64,000 bases of DNA from JBGPTK01 sp963797765 (GCA_963797765.1 CAWCQU010000003.1:1736001-1800000), one strand, 5' to 3'. Counted from the stretch's first letter, positions 52,612-61,051 are shown. The notes: generated from the sequence alone by a model not told the origin. Numbers and translations are program-made.

Positions 52612-52640
52612 ATTTAACACACGGCGAAAAAGAGCGTCAA
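52612..52640 (-). promoter_or_regulatory. Possible internal promoter before nuoC (cluster 2)
   Basis: In the 123-bp gap between nuoA and nuoC the minus strand reads TTGACG, a 17-bp spacer and TTAAAT. The -35 is good and the -10 matches four of six bases. It would give nuoC onward, and the atp genes, extra transcription independent of nuoA. Confidence 0.3.
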
Positions 52641-52670
52641 CGAATACAGTTGAAATACATCAAGTGTGCG

Positions 52671-53054
52671 TCACACCCAATCGAGCGCGCCTTTCTTGAA
52701 CAGCCAGATATACCCGACCAACAAAATCCCGATGAAAACCAACATGGTGACGAGCCCGTACATTCCCATTGCTTCGCCCTTGGGGGCGTTGATGGAGCCG
52801 TACTTGATGGCCCAAGGGAACAGGAAAATCGTTTCCACGTCGAAAATTACGAACAACATCGCGATGATGTAAAAGCGCACCGAATAGCGCCCGCGCGAAC
52901 CGCTTTCGGCCGGGACACCACATTCGTATGGCTTGAGCTTATCGCCCACCGCGTGCATGGTTGGCCGGATCAGCTTGAATATAAAGAGCGTGACGGCCGG
53001 AAAGGCCGCCGCGAGGATCGCAAATATAAAGATCGGGATGTATTGGCCTGGCAT
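52671..53054 (-). CDS. nuoA: NADH-quinone oxidoreductase subunit A (cluster 2)
   Basis: The 127-residue product has three helices and KLKPYECGVPAESGSRGRYSVRFYIIAMLFVIFDVETIFLFPWA, with the acidic residues of helix 2, and ends FKKGALDW. It heads the minus-strand block. As in cluster 1 nuoB does not follow; the 123-bp gap holds no coding frame for it. Confidence 0.95.
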   Translation of the reverse strand: MPGQYIPIFIFAILAAAFPAVTLFIFKLIRPTMHAVGDKLKPYECGVPAESGSRGRYSVRFYIIAMLFVIFDVETIFLFPWAIKYGSINAPKGEAMGMYGLVTMLVFIGILLVGYIWLFKKGALDWV

Positions 53055-53120
53055 GGCGAACCCGAGATGCTAGCACACCGGTCAAGTCTCATCCAGTGTG
53101 TTTGCATAAAGTTGCTTCGA

Positions 53121-53843
53121 TTAGCGACACGGCGCGGGCTCCGGCAGTTTGCGCGCGGTGGTCCAGATGGCATGCGGCTTGGTCTTGCCGAAAAAGGGGC
53201 GCTTTTCGCCTGGAAAGGGATCGAACCATTCGGTGCTGAGGACTTCGAAGCCGGCTGCTTCGGTTAAGCTGCGGACTTCGCTGATCGTGTATTTGCATCC
53301 GCGCCAGGTATTTTTTTTGGTGAAAAGCTCGCGCATGGATTGCAGTACGCCTTCTTTGCGCCCGAAGAGATGGAATCGAAATATTCCGCCGGGCTTTAAG
53401 ACGCGCTGCGATTCCTGGATGTAACGGCGGACGATTTCCTTATCCGGAATGTGGTGAAATGTGATGAACGAATAAACGAAATCAAAAGTGGCAGAGGCAA
53501 AGGGCAGCGAGCCGGTGCCGTCAATTTCGGTGAAATCAATTTGAGGCAGCTGGGCCAACCTCTCGCGTCCCTGGCGCACCATCTCGCCGGAGATATCCAC
53601 GCCGCTGACCACGCGAAAATGTTCGGCCATCGGTTCGAGCAAGCGTCCCACACCGCAGCCGATTTCGAGCACTTTCTCGTGCGACGGGAGCAGCGGCTCG
53701 ACGCCTTCGAGGACGATTTTCACGTCGCGCTGGCCGGAATCACGAAAGACCGACTCGTTGTCCGCATCGTCACAAGCGATGTAATAGAGCGAATTCTTTT
53801 TGGCTCGCTCGTTCCAATCGGCCTTCATGTCGAAACGCTGCAT
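53121..53843 (-). CDS. Class I SAM-dependent methyltransferase
   Basis: The 240-residue product has the SAM-binding motif VLEIGCGVGRLLEP, the acidic ribose contact VVSGVDISGEMV, FDFVYSFITFHHIPDKEIV and VLKPGGIFRFHLFG, typical of class I (methyltransf_11/25) enzymes. The substrate is not evident. It lies 66 bp upstream of nuoA on the same strand. Confidence 0.88.
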   Translation of the reverse strand: MQRFDMKADWNERAKKNSLYYIACDDADNESVFRDSGQRDVKIVLEGVEPLLPSHEKVLEIGCGVGRLLEPMAEHFRVVSGVDISGEMVRQGRERLAQLPQIDFTEIDGTGSLPFASATFDFVYSFITFHHIPDKEIVRRYIQESQRVLKPGGIFRFHLFGRKEGVLQSMRELFTKKNTWRGCKYTISEVRSLTEAAGFEVLSTEWFDPFPGEKRPFFGKTKPHAIWTTARKLPEPAPCR

Positions 53844-53973
53844 GGCCCGCGATTATAGGTTACTTGCCGCTACGCAGCTACCGGCACAGGCAAAACCGCT
53901 ACTGTGAGGGTGACCTCAGGGAGTTAGGCACAATTTGTGCGCTGCCGAGTTGGATCTAGGGACCCGCGCAAAC

Positions 53974-54381
53974 CTAGTGATCAACATCACTTGGCTTGCC
54001 AGGTTTCAGGCGGATCTGTACTTCTTGGGCCGCGATTTTCCCGGCTAGTCCATAACAGGGCCCTAGGCTCAGACGAAAACCGGCATCGCACTTTTCAATG
54101 CCAAGTTCTGATAAAACGTTTTGAGAATTGAAACCGCTCAAGTCCAATTCCAAAACCTCTATTAAAATGAACTCCACAACGACATGTTTGGTCATCAGGT
54201 AGTGGTTACTATCGTTAAGCTCGCCAGTCGATTCCCAGGTGTGGATATCGAGCGAAGAAGGTTTGCTGCGGTTCAGGTGGAATTTCACAACCTCGGCGTC
54301 ATGAAAACTAGGCCAGTATCCGAACCAGTCGAATAGCTTTTGAGCTCCTTCGATCGCGTTCAGATCTGGCGGTAGTGGCAT
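53974..54381 (-). CDS. Imm50-like immunity-family protein
   Basis: The 135-residue product has the motif LFDWFGYWPSFHDAEVVKFHL near the start and a short beta-rich body (KHVVVEFILIEVLELDLSGF), which fits the Imm50 family of predicted immunity proteins. No polymorphic toxin gene is visible nearby, so it may be an orphan immunity protein or have another role. Moderate confidence because the family is small. Confidence 0.65.
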   Translation of the reverse strand: MPLPPDLNAIEGAQKLFDWFGYWPSFHDAEVVKFHLNRSKPSSLDIHTWESTGELNDSNHYLMTKHVVVEFILIEVLELDLSGFNSQNVLSELGIEKCDAGFRLSLGPCYGLAGKIAAQEVQIRLKPGKPSDVDH

Positions 54382-54408
54382 CGATTTTCCATGACTGGCC
54401 TCGATCGA

Positions 54409-54885
54409 TTAATCGTGGCGGGCGCCGTGGAGTACGTCCACGGCGTGGGGCAATAGATCGGCAACGGCGTCGAGCGATTCTACCGCGCCTTTCGGGCTGC
54501 CTGGCAAATTCAGGATCAAGGATTGGCGGCGCACTCCGGCCACGGCTCTCGACAGAACGGCGCGGGGAGTGGAACGCTGACCAGCGCTGCGCATCAATTC
54601 CGCTAGCCCGGGGATCAGCTTGGTGGTGACGGCGGTGGTGGCTTCGGGAGTCACATCGCGCGGGCCAATGCCAGTGCCTCCTGCGGTCAGGATTAAATCG
54701 ACCTTGCCGGAATCGGCGAAATCTGAAAGGGCTTTGCGAATAGCGGCTTCGTCATCGGCTACGACCTGAACGGCCGAGACACTCCAGCCAAGCTTTTCAC
54801 AGCGCTCGCGCACTGCGGGGCCTGAACGATCTTCGCGTTTGGATTGTGATACCGAATCGCTGACGGTGACGATCGCCACGCGCAT
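54409..54885 (-). CDS. mogA: Molybdopterin adenylyltransferase
   Basis: MogA/MoaB family enzymes adenylate molybdopterin before molybdate insertion. The 158-residue product has VAIVTVSDSVSQSKREDRSGPAV, the central LILTAGGTGIGPRDVTPEAT and the late LNLPGSPKGAVESL, all standard. It follows the response regulator gene by 8 bp on the same strand. Confidence 0.92.
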   Translation of the reverse strand: MRVAIVTVSDSVSQSKREDRSGPAVRERCEKLGWSVSAVQVVADDEAAIRKALSDFADSGKVDLILTAGGTGIGPRDVTPEATTAVTTKLIPGLAELMRSAGQRSTPRAVLSRAVAGVRRQSLILNLPGSPKGAVESLDAVADLLPHAVDVLHGARHD

Positions 54886-54893
54886 TGCGGAGG

Positions 54894-55646
54894 CTAGCCC
54901 TTCGCCGGGGCGGTGGTATCGGCGGATTGATTCGATTCGTCCATCACGCGCAGCGCTTCCATCAAGAGCGCGGTGGTGGAACAGGAGATGGTTTCGCGGG
55001 TCGGGGTTCCATTGAAATCAATTTCGAATTCGCCGTCGTTCCAGCGGACGGCCTGCTGCACGGCCGCTTCGCCTTCGAGCGGGCCCAGGCGGGCGTCGCG
55101 GCACTGGCCGGACGCGATGAATAGCTCGCAAATGTCGCCCGCGTGGCGGATAGTGAGCTTGCAGGACTTCTGCCCCATCTCGAGCGACTGCATCAAATCG
55201 AGTATGCCCATTTCTTCCAGGCGGCCCTGAATCACGCCGGGGCGCGCGGCATGCTGCTGCAATTTTTCCAGGCGCAGGCGGTCGATTACTTTCTTGGCGC
55301 CGCGCACCAGGTCTTTCACGAAAAATGGCTTGGGAATAAATTCTTCGACGCCTTCCACCAGCGGCCGCAATTTTTCTTCGATATCTCCGCGGCTGGCCAG
55401 AAAGATGAACGGGACGTTCTTCGTAGCGGCGCGTCCACGCAGTTTTTCGAATAACTGGCGGCCATCGATCCCTGGCATCCGGTAATCACACAGAACAATA
55501 TCCGGAGGATCATCCACGGCCTTCAGCAGAGCGTCCGCGCCATCAGTGGCGGCGCACACTTCGCAGTGCGGCTCGAGACCCTTGGAGATCAGATCGCGGA
55601 CGAGCGGGTTATCGTCCACGACCAAAACTTTGACGTCCTTCGTCAA
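54894..55646 (-). CDS. Response regulator with C-terminal DUF4388 (PATAN-like) domain
   Basis: The receiver domain (VKVLVVDDNPLVRDLI with the acidic pair, VLCDYRMPG phospho-Asp, FIPKPF Lys) is followed by a domain starting GRLEEMGILDLMQSLEMGQKSCKLTIRHAGDICELFIASGQCRDARLGPLEGEAAVQQAVRWNDGEFEIDF, the DUF4388/PATAN type. The likely start is the TTG at 55646 whose TTGA overlaps the moaC stop; the frame upstream runs through moaC and is not protein. About 250 residues. It sits inside the molybdenum cofactor group, which is unusual. Confidence 0.85.
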   Translation of the reverse strand: MTKDVKVLVVDDNPLVRDLISKGLEPHCEVCAATDGADALLKAVDDPPDIVLCDYRMPGIDGRQLFEKLRGRAATKNVPFIFLASRGDIEEKLRPLVEGVEEFIPKPFFVKDLVRGAKKVIDRLRLEKLQQHAARPGVIQGRLEEMGILDLMQSLEMGQKSCKLTIRHAGDICELFIASGQCRDARLGPLEGEAAVQQAVRWNDGEFEIDFNGTPTRETISCSTTALLMEALRVMDESNQSADTTAPAKG

Positions 55647-56137
55647 CGGCGTTTGGGCCTGCCCGAGCGGGACCGCAAATAGTGCCCGCTCTTTCCGCCG
55701 ATCTTTTCGACCAAATAAAGATCGGTTATTTCCATGCTGCGATCGAGCGCCTTGCACATGTCGTAGATTGTTAACGCCGCAACAGAAGCGGCTACCAGAG
55801 CTTCCATCTCGACTCCGGTCTGCGCTGTGACAGTGACCTGCGACTCGATCTCCACTCCATTTTGGCACAGCTTCGCGGTGACATCCATGTGCGTAATTGG
55901 CAGGGGGTGACAAAGCGGAATCAGCTCGGAAGTCCGCTTGGCAGCCGCGATTCCGGCGATTCGCGCGATTTCCAGTGGATTTCCCTTGGGCACCTTCAGC
56001 CGGCGAATTTTCGATAGCGCTTCGCGGCCGATTCGTATAAACGCGTGCGCTTTCGCGGTGCGTGTGGTGACGGCTTTCTGCGAGACGTCCACCATTTTCA
56101 CGCGGCCGGTTCGATCGTAGTGAGTGAGGTTCGCCAT
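55643..56137 (-). CDS. moaC: Cyclic pyranopterin monophosphate synthase
   Basis: MoaC forms cyclic pyranopterin monophosphate in molybdenum cofactor synthesis. The 164-residue product has LIPLCHPLPITHMDV, GVEMEALVAASVAALTIYDMCKALDRSM and IGGKSGHYLR, all family signatures. The ATG at 56137 (MANLTHYDRTG) is preferred over an upstream in-frame start because it gives the usual length. moaA is not in the window. Confidence 0.95.
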   Translation of the reverse strand: MANLTHYDRTGRVKMVDVSQKAVTTRTAKAHAFIRIGREALSKIRRLKVPKGNPLEIARIAGIAAAKRTSELIPLCHPLPITHMDVTAKLCQNGVEIESQVTVTAQTGVEMEALVAASVAALTIYDMCKALDRSMEITDLYLVEKIGGKSGHYLRSRSGRPKRR

Positions 56138-56313
56138 GGTGAATTGCTCTTGGCCAGCGCTCTGGTTCTTAGATCCCTCGCACATTCTCGGACGGCCTCA
56201 GGGGTTAAAACCCCTGATTCCCGGTGCTTATTTGTCGGAGCTGAAACGACTGTGTGGCAACTCGGTTTTGGTTGTTGCCACGCCTGTGTGCATTCAGCAA
56301 GGCAGCAGAAACC

Positions 56314-56347
56314 AAAGATGCCACCCTGAAGGGTGGCGCTACACGAC
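56314..56347. repeat. Dispersed palindromic repeat, family 1, copy C
   Basis: AAAGATGCCACCCT, GA, then AGGGTGGCGCTACACGACC. This is the tightest copy: GCCACCCT and AGGGTGGC form a perfect 8-bp stem with a 2-nt loop. It lies between moeA and moaC. Confidence 0.7.
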
Positions 56348-56427
56348 CACCCCTGCCCAGCGTCGCCACACACGCTCTAAAGCTCCGACCCCCTGAAAAA
56401 CATGCGCGGAATTTCCGTTTCAGCGCA

Positions 56428-57645
56428 CTAAATTTTATCCCGGCGCGGCAGCACGCTCATCCATTCGCCCGCGGCAAATTTCTGCTTTGTTTCCGCGGGG
56501 ACCACTAGAAAACAATTCGCGTTCACAAGCGCCGCCACGTCTCCCGAGCCTTGCCAAGACAATTCTTCCACGACTGGCTCGCCTAGTTCCCAATGTAACA
56601 GCGCAGGCAGGAAATGCGTCCTCCTGCCTTTCTGCTCCACTGGCTTGGCCAGCTTGGCCTTCAACAATGGCAGCGGCCTTGGTTCCAAGCCGCCACATAA
56701 ATCGATTGCCGGCACGGCGAGCAATTCAAAGGTGACCATCGTGGAAACTGGGTTTCCCGGCAGACCAAAAACGAATTTCCCCCTGCAGATGCCAAACACT
56801 GCCGGCTTGCCTGGACGAATCGCGATGGCGTCGAAGAAGAATTCGGCTCCCAGATCGTGCAACACCGCTTCCACGAAATCGTATTTGCCGACGGAGACTC
56901 CTCCGCTGAGGACCAGAATATCTTCCTGCAAGCCGCGTTCGATCATGGTGCGCAGCTCGGCTTTATTATCCGGCGCATTCCCGAGCGGAACTGGTTCCGC
57001 GCCCGACAGCTTGGCCTGCGCGGCAAGTGAAACGCTGTTGCTGTTGCGTATCTGAACTGGGCCGGGCGTTTGCTCGACAGGCACCACTTCGTCGCCCGTG
57101 GAAAGTATCGCGACACGCGGCTTCCGGTAGACTTCCAACTTTGTGGCGCCCACCTGCGCAGCCATGGCCAGTTCCGCAAAACCGAGCCGCGTGCCAAGCG
57201 GAACCACAACCGCGCCAGATTTGGCTTCGCTTCCGGATGCTACAACATTTTGGCCTGCGTTAATCTCGCGCTCCACAGTCACTTCGTCCGCACCGGGCCG
57301 CGTGTGCTCCTGCATCACCACTGCGTCAGCTCCCGCGGGAACCGCCGCGCCAGTCATAATTTGAACGCATTCGCCCGCGCCGACCGATCCGAAAAACGCC
57401 ACGCCGGCCCGGCTTTCGCCAATAATTTTCAACGTTTTTGTGCCGTTCGAAATGTCGCTCGCGCGTACGGCGAAGCCGTCACGCGTCGAACGGGGAAAGG
57501 GAGGATAATCGCGGTCCGCGGCGACGTTTCGCGCCAGCACTCGTCCCAGCGCATGGCCCAGTTCAACCGTTTCCTGCAGCAGCGGGCCGCAATTCTTCCG
57601 CGCTGCTTCGATGACGATTTTCCGGGCATCGGAATACGACAGCAT
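56428..57645 (-). CDS. moeA: Molybdopterin molybdotransferase
   Basis: MoeA inserts molybdate into adenylated molybdopterin. The 405-residue product has PPFPRSTRDGFAVRASDI, GECVQIMTGAAVPAGADAVVMQE, VAILSTGDEVV, DILVLSGGVSVGKYD and FGLPGNPVSTMVTFE, covering the known active-site loops. It starts 6 bp after the purA stop, so the two are probably co-transcribed. Confidence 0.95.
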   Translation of the reverse strand: MLSYSDARKIVIEAARKNCGPLLQETVELGHALGRVLARNVAADRDYPPFPRSTRDGFAVRASDISNGTKTLKIIGESRAGVAFFGSVGAGECVQIMTGAAVPAGADAVVMQEHTRPGADEVTVEREINAGQNVVASGSEAKSGAVVVPLGTRLGFAELAMAAQVGATKLEVYRKPRVAILSTGDEVVPVEQTPGPVQIRNSNSVSLAAQAKLSGAEPVPLGNAPDNKAELRTMIERGLQEDILVLSGGVSVGKYDFVEAVLHDLGAEFFFDAIAIRPGKPAVFGICRGKFVFGLPGNPVSTMVTFELLAVPAIDLCGGLEPRPLPLLKAKLAKPVEQKGRRTHFLPALLHWELGEPVVEELSWQGSGDVAALVNANCFLVVPAETKQKFAAGEWMSVLPRRDKI

Positions 57646-57651
57646 TGGCTT

Positions 57652-58950
57652 TCAGAGCAAGGAGGAAAGCTTCGAACCCGGCGAGATGATGGTGGCATCG
57701 CGTTCCGGGCCGGTGGAGATCATGCCGATTTCCAGTTGCAATTGGTCAGAGATAAATTTCAGGTAATCGCGCGCCTTCCCCGGCAAATCCTCGGCTTCAC
57801 GGACGCTGCTCGTCGCGCTGCGCCATCCGGGTAGTGTGCGATACTCCGGCGTCACCTGCGCCAGCGTTTCCACATCGGGAGGCATTTCCGCGATCGGAGT
57901 GCCCTTGTAGCGATAGCCGGTGCAAACTTGAATTTCCGGCTGGGCATCAAACACATCCAGTTTGGTGACGGCCAGAGTGGTGATTCCGTTGATCATTTTC
58001 GCATAACGGAGCACCATCAAATCCAGCCAGCCGCAGCGCCTTGGACGGCCGGTGACCGCTCCATATTCTTTTCCGCGATCGCGCACTTCCTGCGCTTCCA
58101 GGTCGGGCATCTCCGTGGGAAATGGTCCAGCTCCCACGCGCGTGGTGTACGCCTTGCTGATTCCGATCACGCCGGTGATGCGCATGGGCGCAACGCCCAA
58201 TCCGGTAGCAGCGCCGCCCGCGGTTACGTTCGACGATGTGACGTAAGGATACGTTCCGTGATCGAGATCGAGCATTCCCCCCTGCGCGCCCTCGAACAGC
58301 ACATCTTTCCCTTCGTTTAGCGCGCGATCCAACAGCGACGCCGTGTCCGCCACGTATCCGCGAATTCTTTCCGCCATCGCCAGGTAGGATTCGACCAGGC
58401 CGTCGGTGACCAGTTCCTCACCGAACACTCCGCGGCTAAGCGCACTTTTTTCGGCGAGCACGCAATCGAGTTTGCGGCGAAATTTTTCCGGGTCCATCAG
58501 ATCGCAAACACGGATTCCGCGGCGTGCCGCTTTGTCCTCATATGCCGGTCCGATTCCGCGCATGGTGGTGCCGATGCGGTTTTCGCCGCGGGCGGCTTCC
58601 ATGGCTTTTTCGATTTGGCGATGGTAGGGAAAAATCACGTGCGCGCGATTGCTCAGGAACAGGCGGCCCGTCACATCCATGCCGGCCTTGGCCAAAGTAT
58701 CTACTTCCGCCAGCAGAGCCGCGGGATCGACTACTGTTCCCGGCCCGATGATGGCCTTCTTACCTTCGCGCAGGATACCGCAGGGAATCAATTGCAGAAC
58801 GAAGCGCTGATTGTTGAAGATAACCGTGTGGCCGGCATTGTGGCCGCCGCCCCAGCGCGCGATGTAGTCAAATCCCGAGGCGAGGTAATCGACAACTTTG
58901 CCTTTGCCTTCGTCGCCCCACTGCGCGCCCACCACTGCAATCGCTTTCAT
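57652..58950 (-). CDS. purA: Adenylosuccinate synthetase
   Basis: PurA makes adenylosuccinate from IMP, aspartate and GTP in AMP synthesis. The 432-residue product starts MKAIAVVGAQWGDEGKGKVVDYLAS with the P-loop GDEGKGK, and contains NAGHTV, GTTMRGIGPAYEDKAARRGIR and VTKLDVFD. GGAAG precedes the chosen ATG at 58950; an upstream extension in the same frame lacks family similarity. Confidence 0.97.
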   Translation of the reverse strand: MKAIAVVGAQWGDEGKGKVVDYLASGFDYIARWGGGHNAGHTVIFNNQRFVLQLIPCGILREGKKAIIGPGTVVDPAALLAEVDTLAKAGMDVTGRLFLSNRAHVIFPYHRQIEKAMEAARGENRIGTTMRGIGPAYEDKAARRGIRVCDLMDPEKFRRKLDCVLAEKSALSRGVFGEELVTDGLVESYLAMAERIRGYVADTASLLDRALNEGKDVLFEGAQGGMLDLDHGTYPYVTSSNVTAGGAATGLGVAPMRITGVIGISKAYTTRVGAGPFPTEMPDLEAQEVRDRGKEYGAVTGRPRRCGWLDLMVLRYAKMINGITTLAVTKLDVFDAQPEIQVCTGYRYKGTPIAEMPPDVETLAQVTPEYRTLPGWRSATSSVREAEDLPGKARDYLKFISDQLQLEIGMISTGPERDATIISPGSKLSSLL

Positions 58951-59186
58951 CTTCCCGCACCCTCGGTTTTCAGTCTGCGCTTCCGCCGCAACTTGTTGGC
59001 CAGCCGCATCTCCACACGTTCCCCGCTGATTCCGTTTCGAGAGTACGGGGAATTCAGGAAAGATGGAGGCAAGCGTTAAGAAACATCGTACCTCCGGAGA
59101 ATGGAGAAGGCAAGCAACGGCGCGCAACCAACCATCTGAAATTCCTATTCGACGAATTCAGAGTTCTGTCAGCGATCATGCCCGAA

Positions 59187-60314
59187 TCAACTGCGCCAGT
59201 GAAGCGTGACGGGCCCATCCATGGGATGCCTCGCCGGTGCGCCGGTGCGGCGCGATTCGAGCAGCGCCGCCTTCAACTGAAAATACCATTTGGCGGGACG
59301 GTCGGCATCGTCGATCAGCATCAGGCTGGGATCGTGCTTCAAGCCTTCGGCTTGCCGGATCATGGTTTCCTGGTCCTGGCGCAGAAAGCGTTTTGCGAAC
59401 ATTCGAAAAACCGGCAGCACGAACGGCACACGCGAAAACAAATTCCAGGCCGCCACAAAATCGATGCGGCACAAATCGCGGCGCACCGGAGTGACGGTCG
59501 CGCGGCTCGAAAACCACAAATCACCGCTGCGAATTTGTTCGAGGCGGATATTCGGCAGCACAAAATCAATCGTGGTGGCGATGGGCTTTCCGGAAACTCG
59601 CAGCAAGCGGTATGGCGCACTATTGGACGATGGCGCGTGAGCGCTCATGCGAAACCCGCCGGGAATCGGCTCAAATTGTTTTTGCTTTTCGTGGATGCTG
59701 CCCCGGCTGCGCCACCACCACGATTGATGGACGAAGGGCCCGTGCGCCGGATCCATCAATCCGATAATTCCATGATCTACGTGGCAAGGAAGCTCGGCTG
59801 CGAGGTGGGTGATGCGGTATTTCTCGCTGAAAACGGGGAGTCCCGGCACAGGCGGGATTTCTGTTTCTGTGGCGCTGCCCCGCGCGGACCGCCCTTGAGG
59901 ATCGGTGACGTACACCCAAATGTATCCATCGCGTTCCGTGCAAGGAAAATGTCCGGCGTAAATCCGGTCCACTCGAAGTTTGTCGCTCTCCGTCAGCGAA
60001 GGGATCTCGACGCATCGACCGGTGCACGCATCGAATTTCCAGCCGTGGTAGCTGCACTCCAGATTCTTGCCGTCAAAATGGCCATAAGAAAGTGGAATTC
60101 CCCGGTGAGGACAACTATCGCGCATGGCGAATGCACGTCCTTGCGCGTCTCGTCCTACAACTAGAGGGACTTCCAGCAGCATCGCCTTCGCCAAGCCGCG
60201 CCCGCGAACTTCACTGCTCCGCAACGCGGGATACCAAAAATCCCAGAGCATACCCAGATCGCCCGTGGTGGCGGCAGGCGCATTCATAGTCTCAATCGTT
60301 TCATTGCCGTTCAT
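59187..60314 (-). CDS. Rieske non-heme iron oxygenase-like protein
   Basis: The 375-residue product has an N-terminal Rieske [2Fe-2S] domain (MRDSCPHRGIPLSYGHFDGKNLECSYHGWKFD) and then a catalytic-type domain with DHGIIGLMDPAHGPFVH that could supply iron ligands. It resembles the pheophorbide a oxygenase-type Rieske oxygenases. The substrate is unknown and no ferredoxin reductase is adjacent. Its start overlaps the stop of the GNAT gene by 4 bp (ATGA), so the two are coupled. Confidence 0.85.
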   Translation of the reverse strand: MNGNETIETMNAPAATTGDLGMLWDFWYPALRSSEVRGRGLAKAMLLEVPLVVGRDAQGRAFAMRDSCPHRGIPLSYGHFDGKNLECSYHGWKFDACTGRCVEIPSLTESDKLRVDRIYAGHFPCTERDGYIWVYVTDPQGRSARGSATETEIPPVPGLPVFSEKYRITHLAAELPCHVDHGIIGLMDPAHGPFVHQSWWWRSRGSIHEKQKQFEPIPGGFRMSAHAPSSNSAPYRLLRVSGKPIATTIDFVLPNIRLEQIRSGDLWFSSRATVTPVRRDLCRIDFVAAWNLFSRVPFVLPVFRMFAKRFLRQDQETMIRQAEGLKHDPSLMLIDDADRPAKWYFQLKAALLESRRTGAPARHPMDGPVTLHWRS

Positions 60315-61051
60315 GTTTTCGCTTCCGGCGTCTGGACTGTGCCTGCGGTGGAATCCAGATGTTTTACCACGTCACGATGAAGGAAGCGCTTGGGAAGTTC
60401 GGGAATGTGCTCGATTTTTACGAATTGCGGGTTCAACCACTCGATGACGGCGGCGTAGCCCAGGCTTTCGGGATCTTCGGATAAATAGTGCGGCACCACT
60501 GCCAGCACGTGGAAGCCTTCCTTCAATTGGAAACTTAACGTGGGATCGTGGAGCGAGCCGTGCACCACCTGGATGATGTACTCTTCCGCGGAAATTTTTC
60601 CGGTGTAACTGTGGAAACCGCGCAAGCGGGAACCCGCTCGAATCCGCCACAGTTTCAAGCGGTTCGCTAATTCGCGCCGCGCGCAATATAGTTTGTCGCC
60701 GACTCCATGATGTTGCACGGCGGGATCAACGATCACTTCCGCGCCATAAAGCGTGCGCCCGCGCTTCAAATCGTGATTGGTGAACAGGCCGTCGGCGGTG
60801 AATTTCACCCAGTCATCGAGCATTCCGTAGTCTTCCCAATCCACCACCAGGCTGGCGCACATTCCGACCAGGTTTTCTTCCGGTCCATGCACCGCGACGA
60901 ACTGCCCTTCCGGGAATATTTTCAGGTGCGATGACAACTGTGGCGGCGCCCAGGGCTCAGTGTCTGGATAAATGCGCTTGCACAATTCGCCGATCGCCAC
61001 GAAGTCGCGGGGCTCGGTATTCCTCACTCGAACTGGGTCAGCGTTTTCCAT
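60311..61051 (-). CDS. GNAT-family N-acetyltransferase
   Basis: The 246-residue product has VRNTEPRDFVAIGELCKRIYPDTEPW at the start, GMCASLVVDWEDYG and the acetyl-CoA loop region VIVDPAVQHHGVGDKLYCARREL. It resembles the GNAT proteins found beside nitrilase-type genes, but no such gene is here. It is translationally coupled to the Rieske oxygenase downstream. Confidence 0.82.
   Translation of the reverse strand: MENADPVRVRNTEPRDFVAIGELCKRIYPDTEPWAPPQLSSHLKIFPEGQFVAVHGPEENLVGMCASLVVDWEDYGMLDDWVKFTADGLFTNHDLKRGRTLYGAEVIVDPAVQHHGVGDKLYCARRELANRLKLWRIRAGSRLRGFHSYTGKISAEEYIIQVVHGSLHDPTLSFQLKEGFHVLAVVPHYLSEDPESLGYAAVIEWLNPQFVKIEHIPELPKRFLHRDVVKHLDSTAGTVQTPEAKT

Noticed and set aside
55647..55913. 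N-terminal extension of the DUF4388 response regulator into moaC
   Set aside because: The 89 residues are out of frame with moaC but within it, lack family similarity, and a TTGA start/stop overlap gives a normal receiver start.
58951..59127. 59-residue N-terminal extension of PurA
   Set aside because: PurA relatives start directly at MKAIAVVGAQWGDEGKGK, and GGAAG precedes that ATG.
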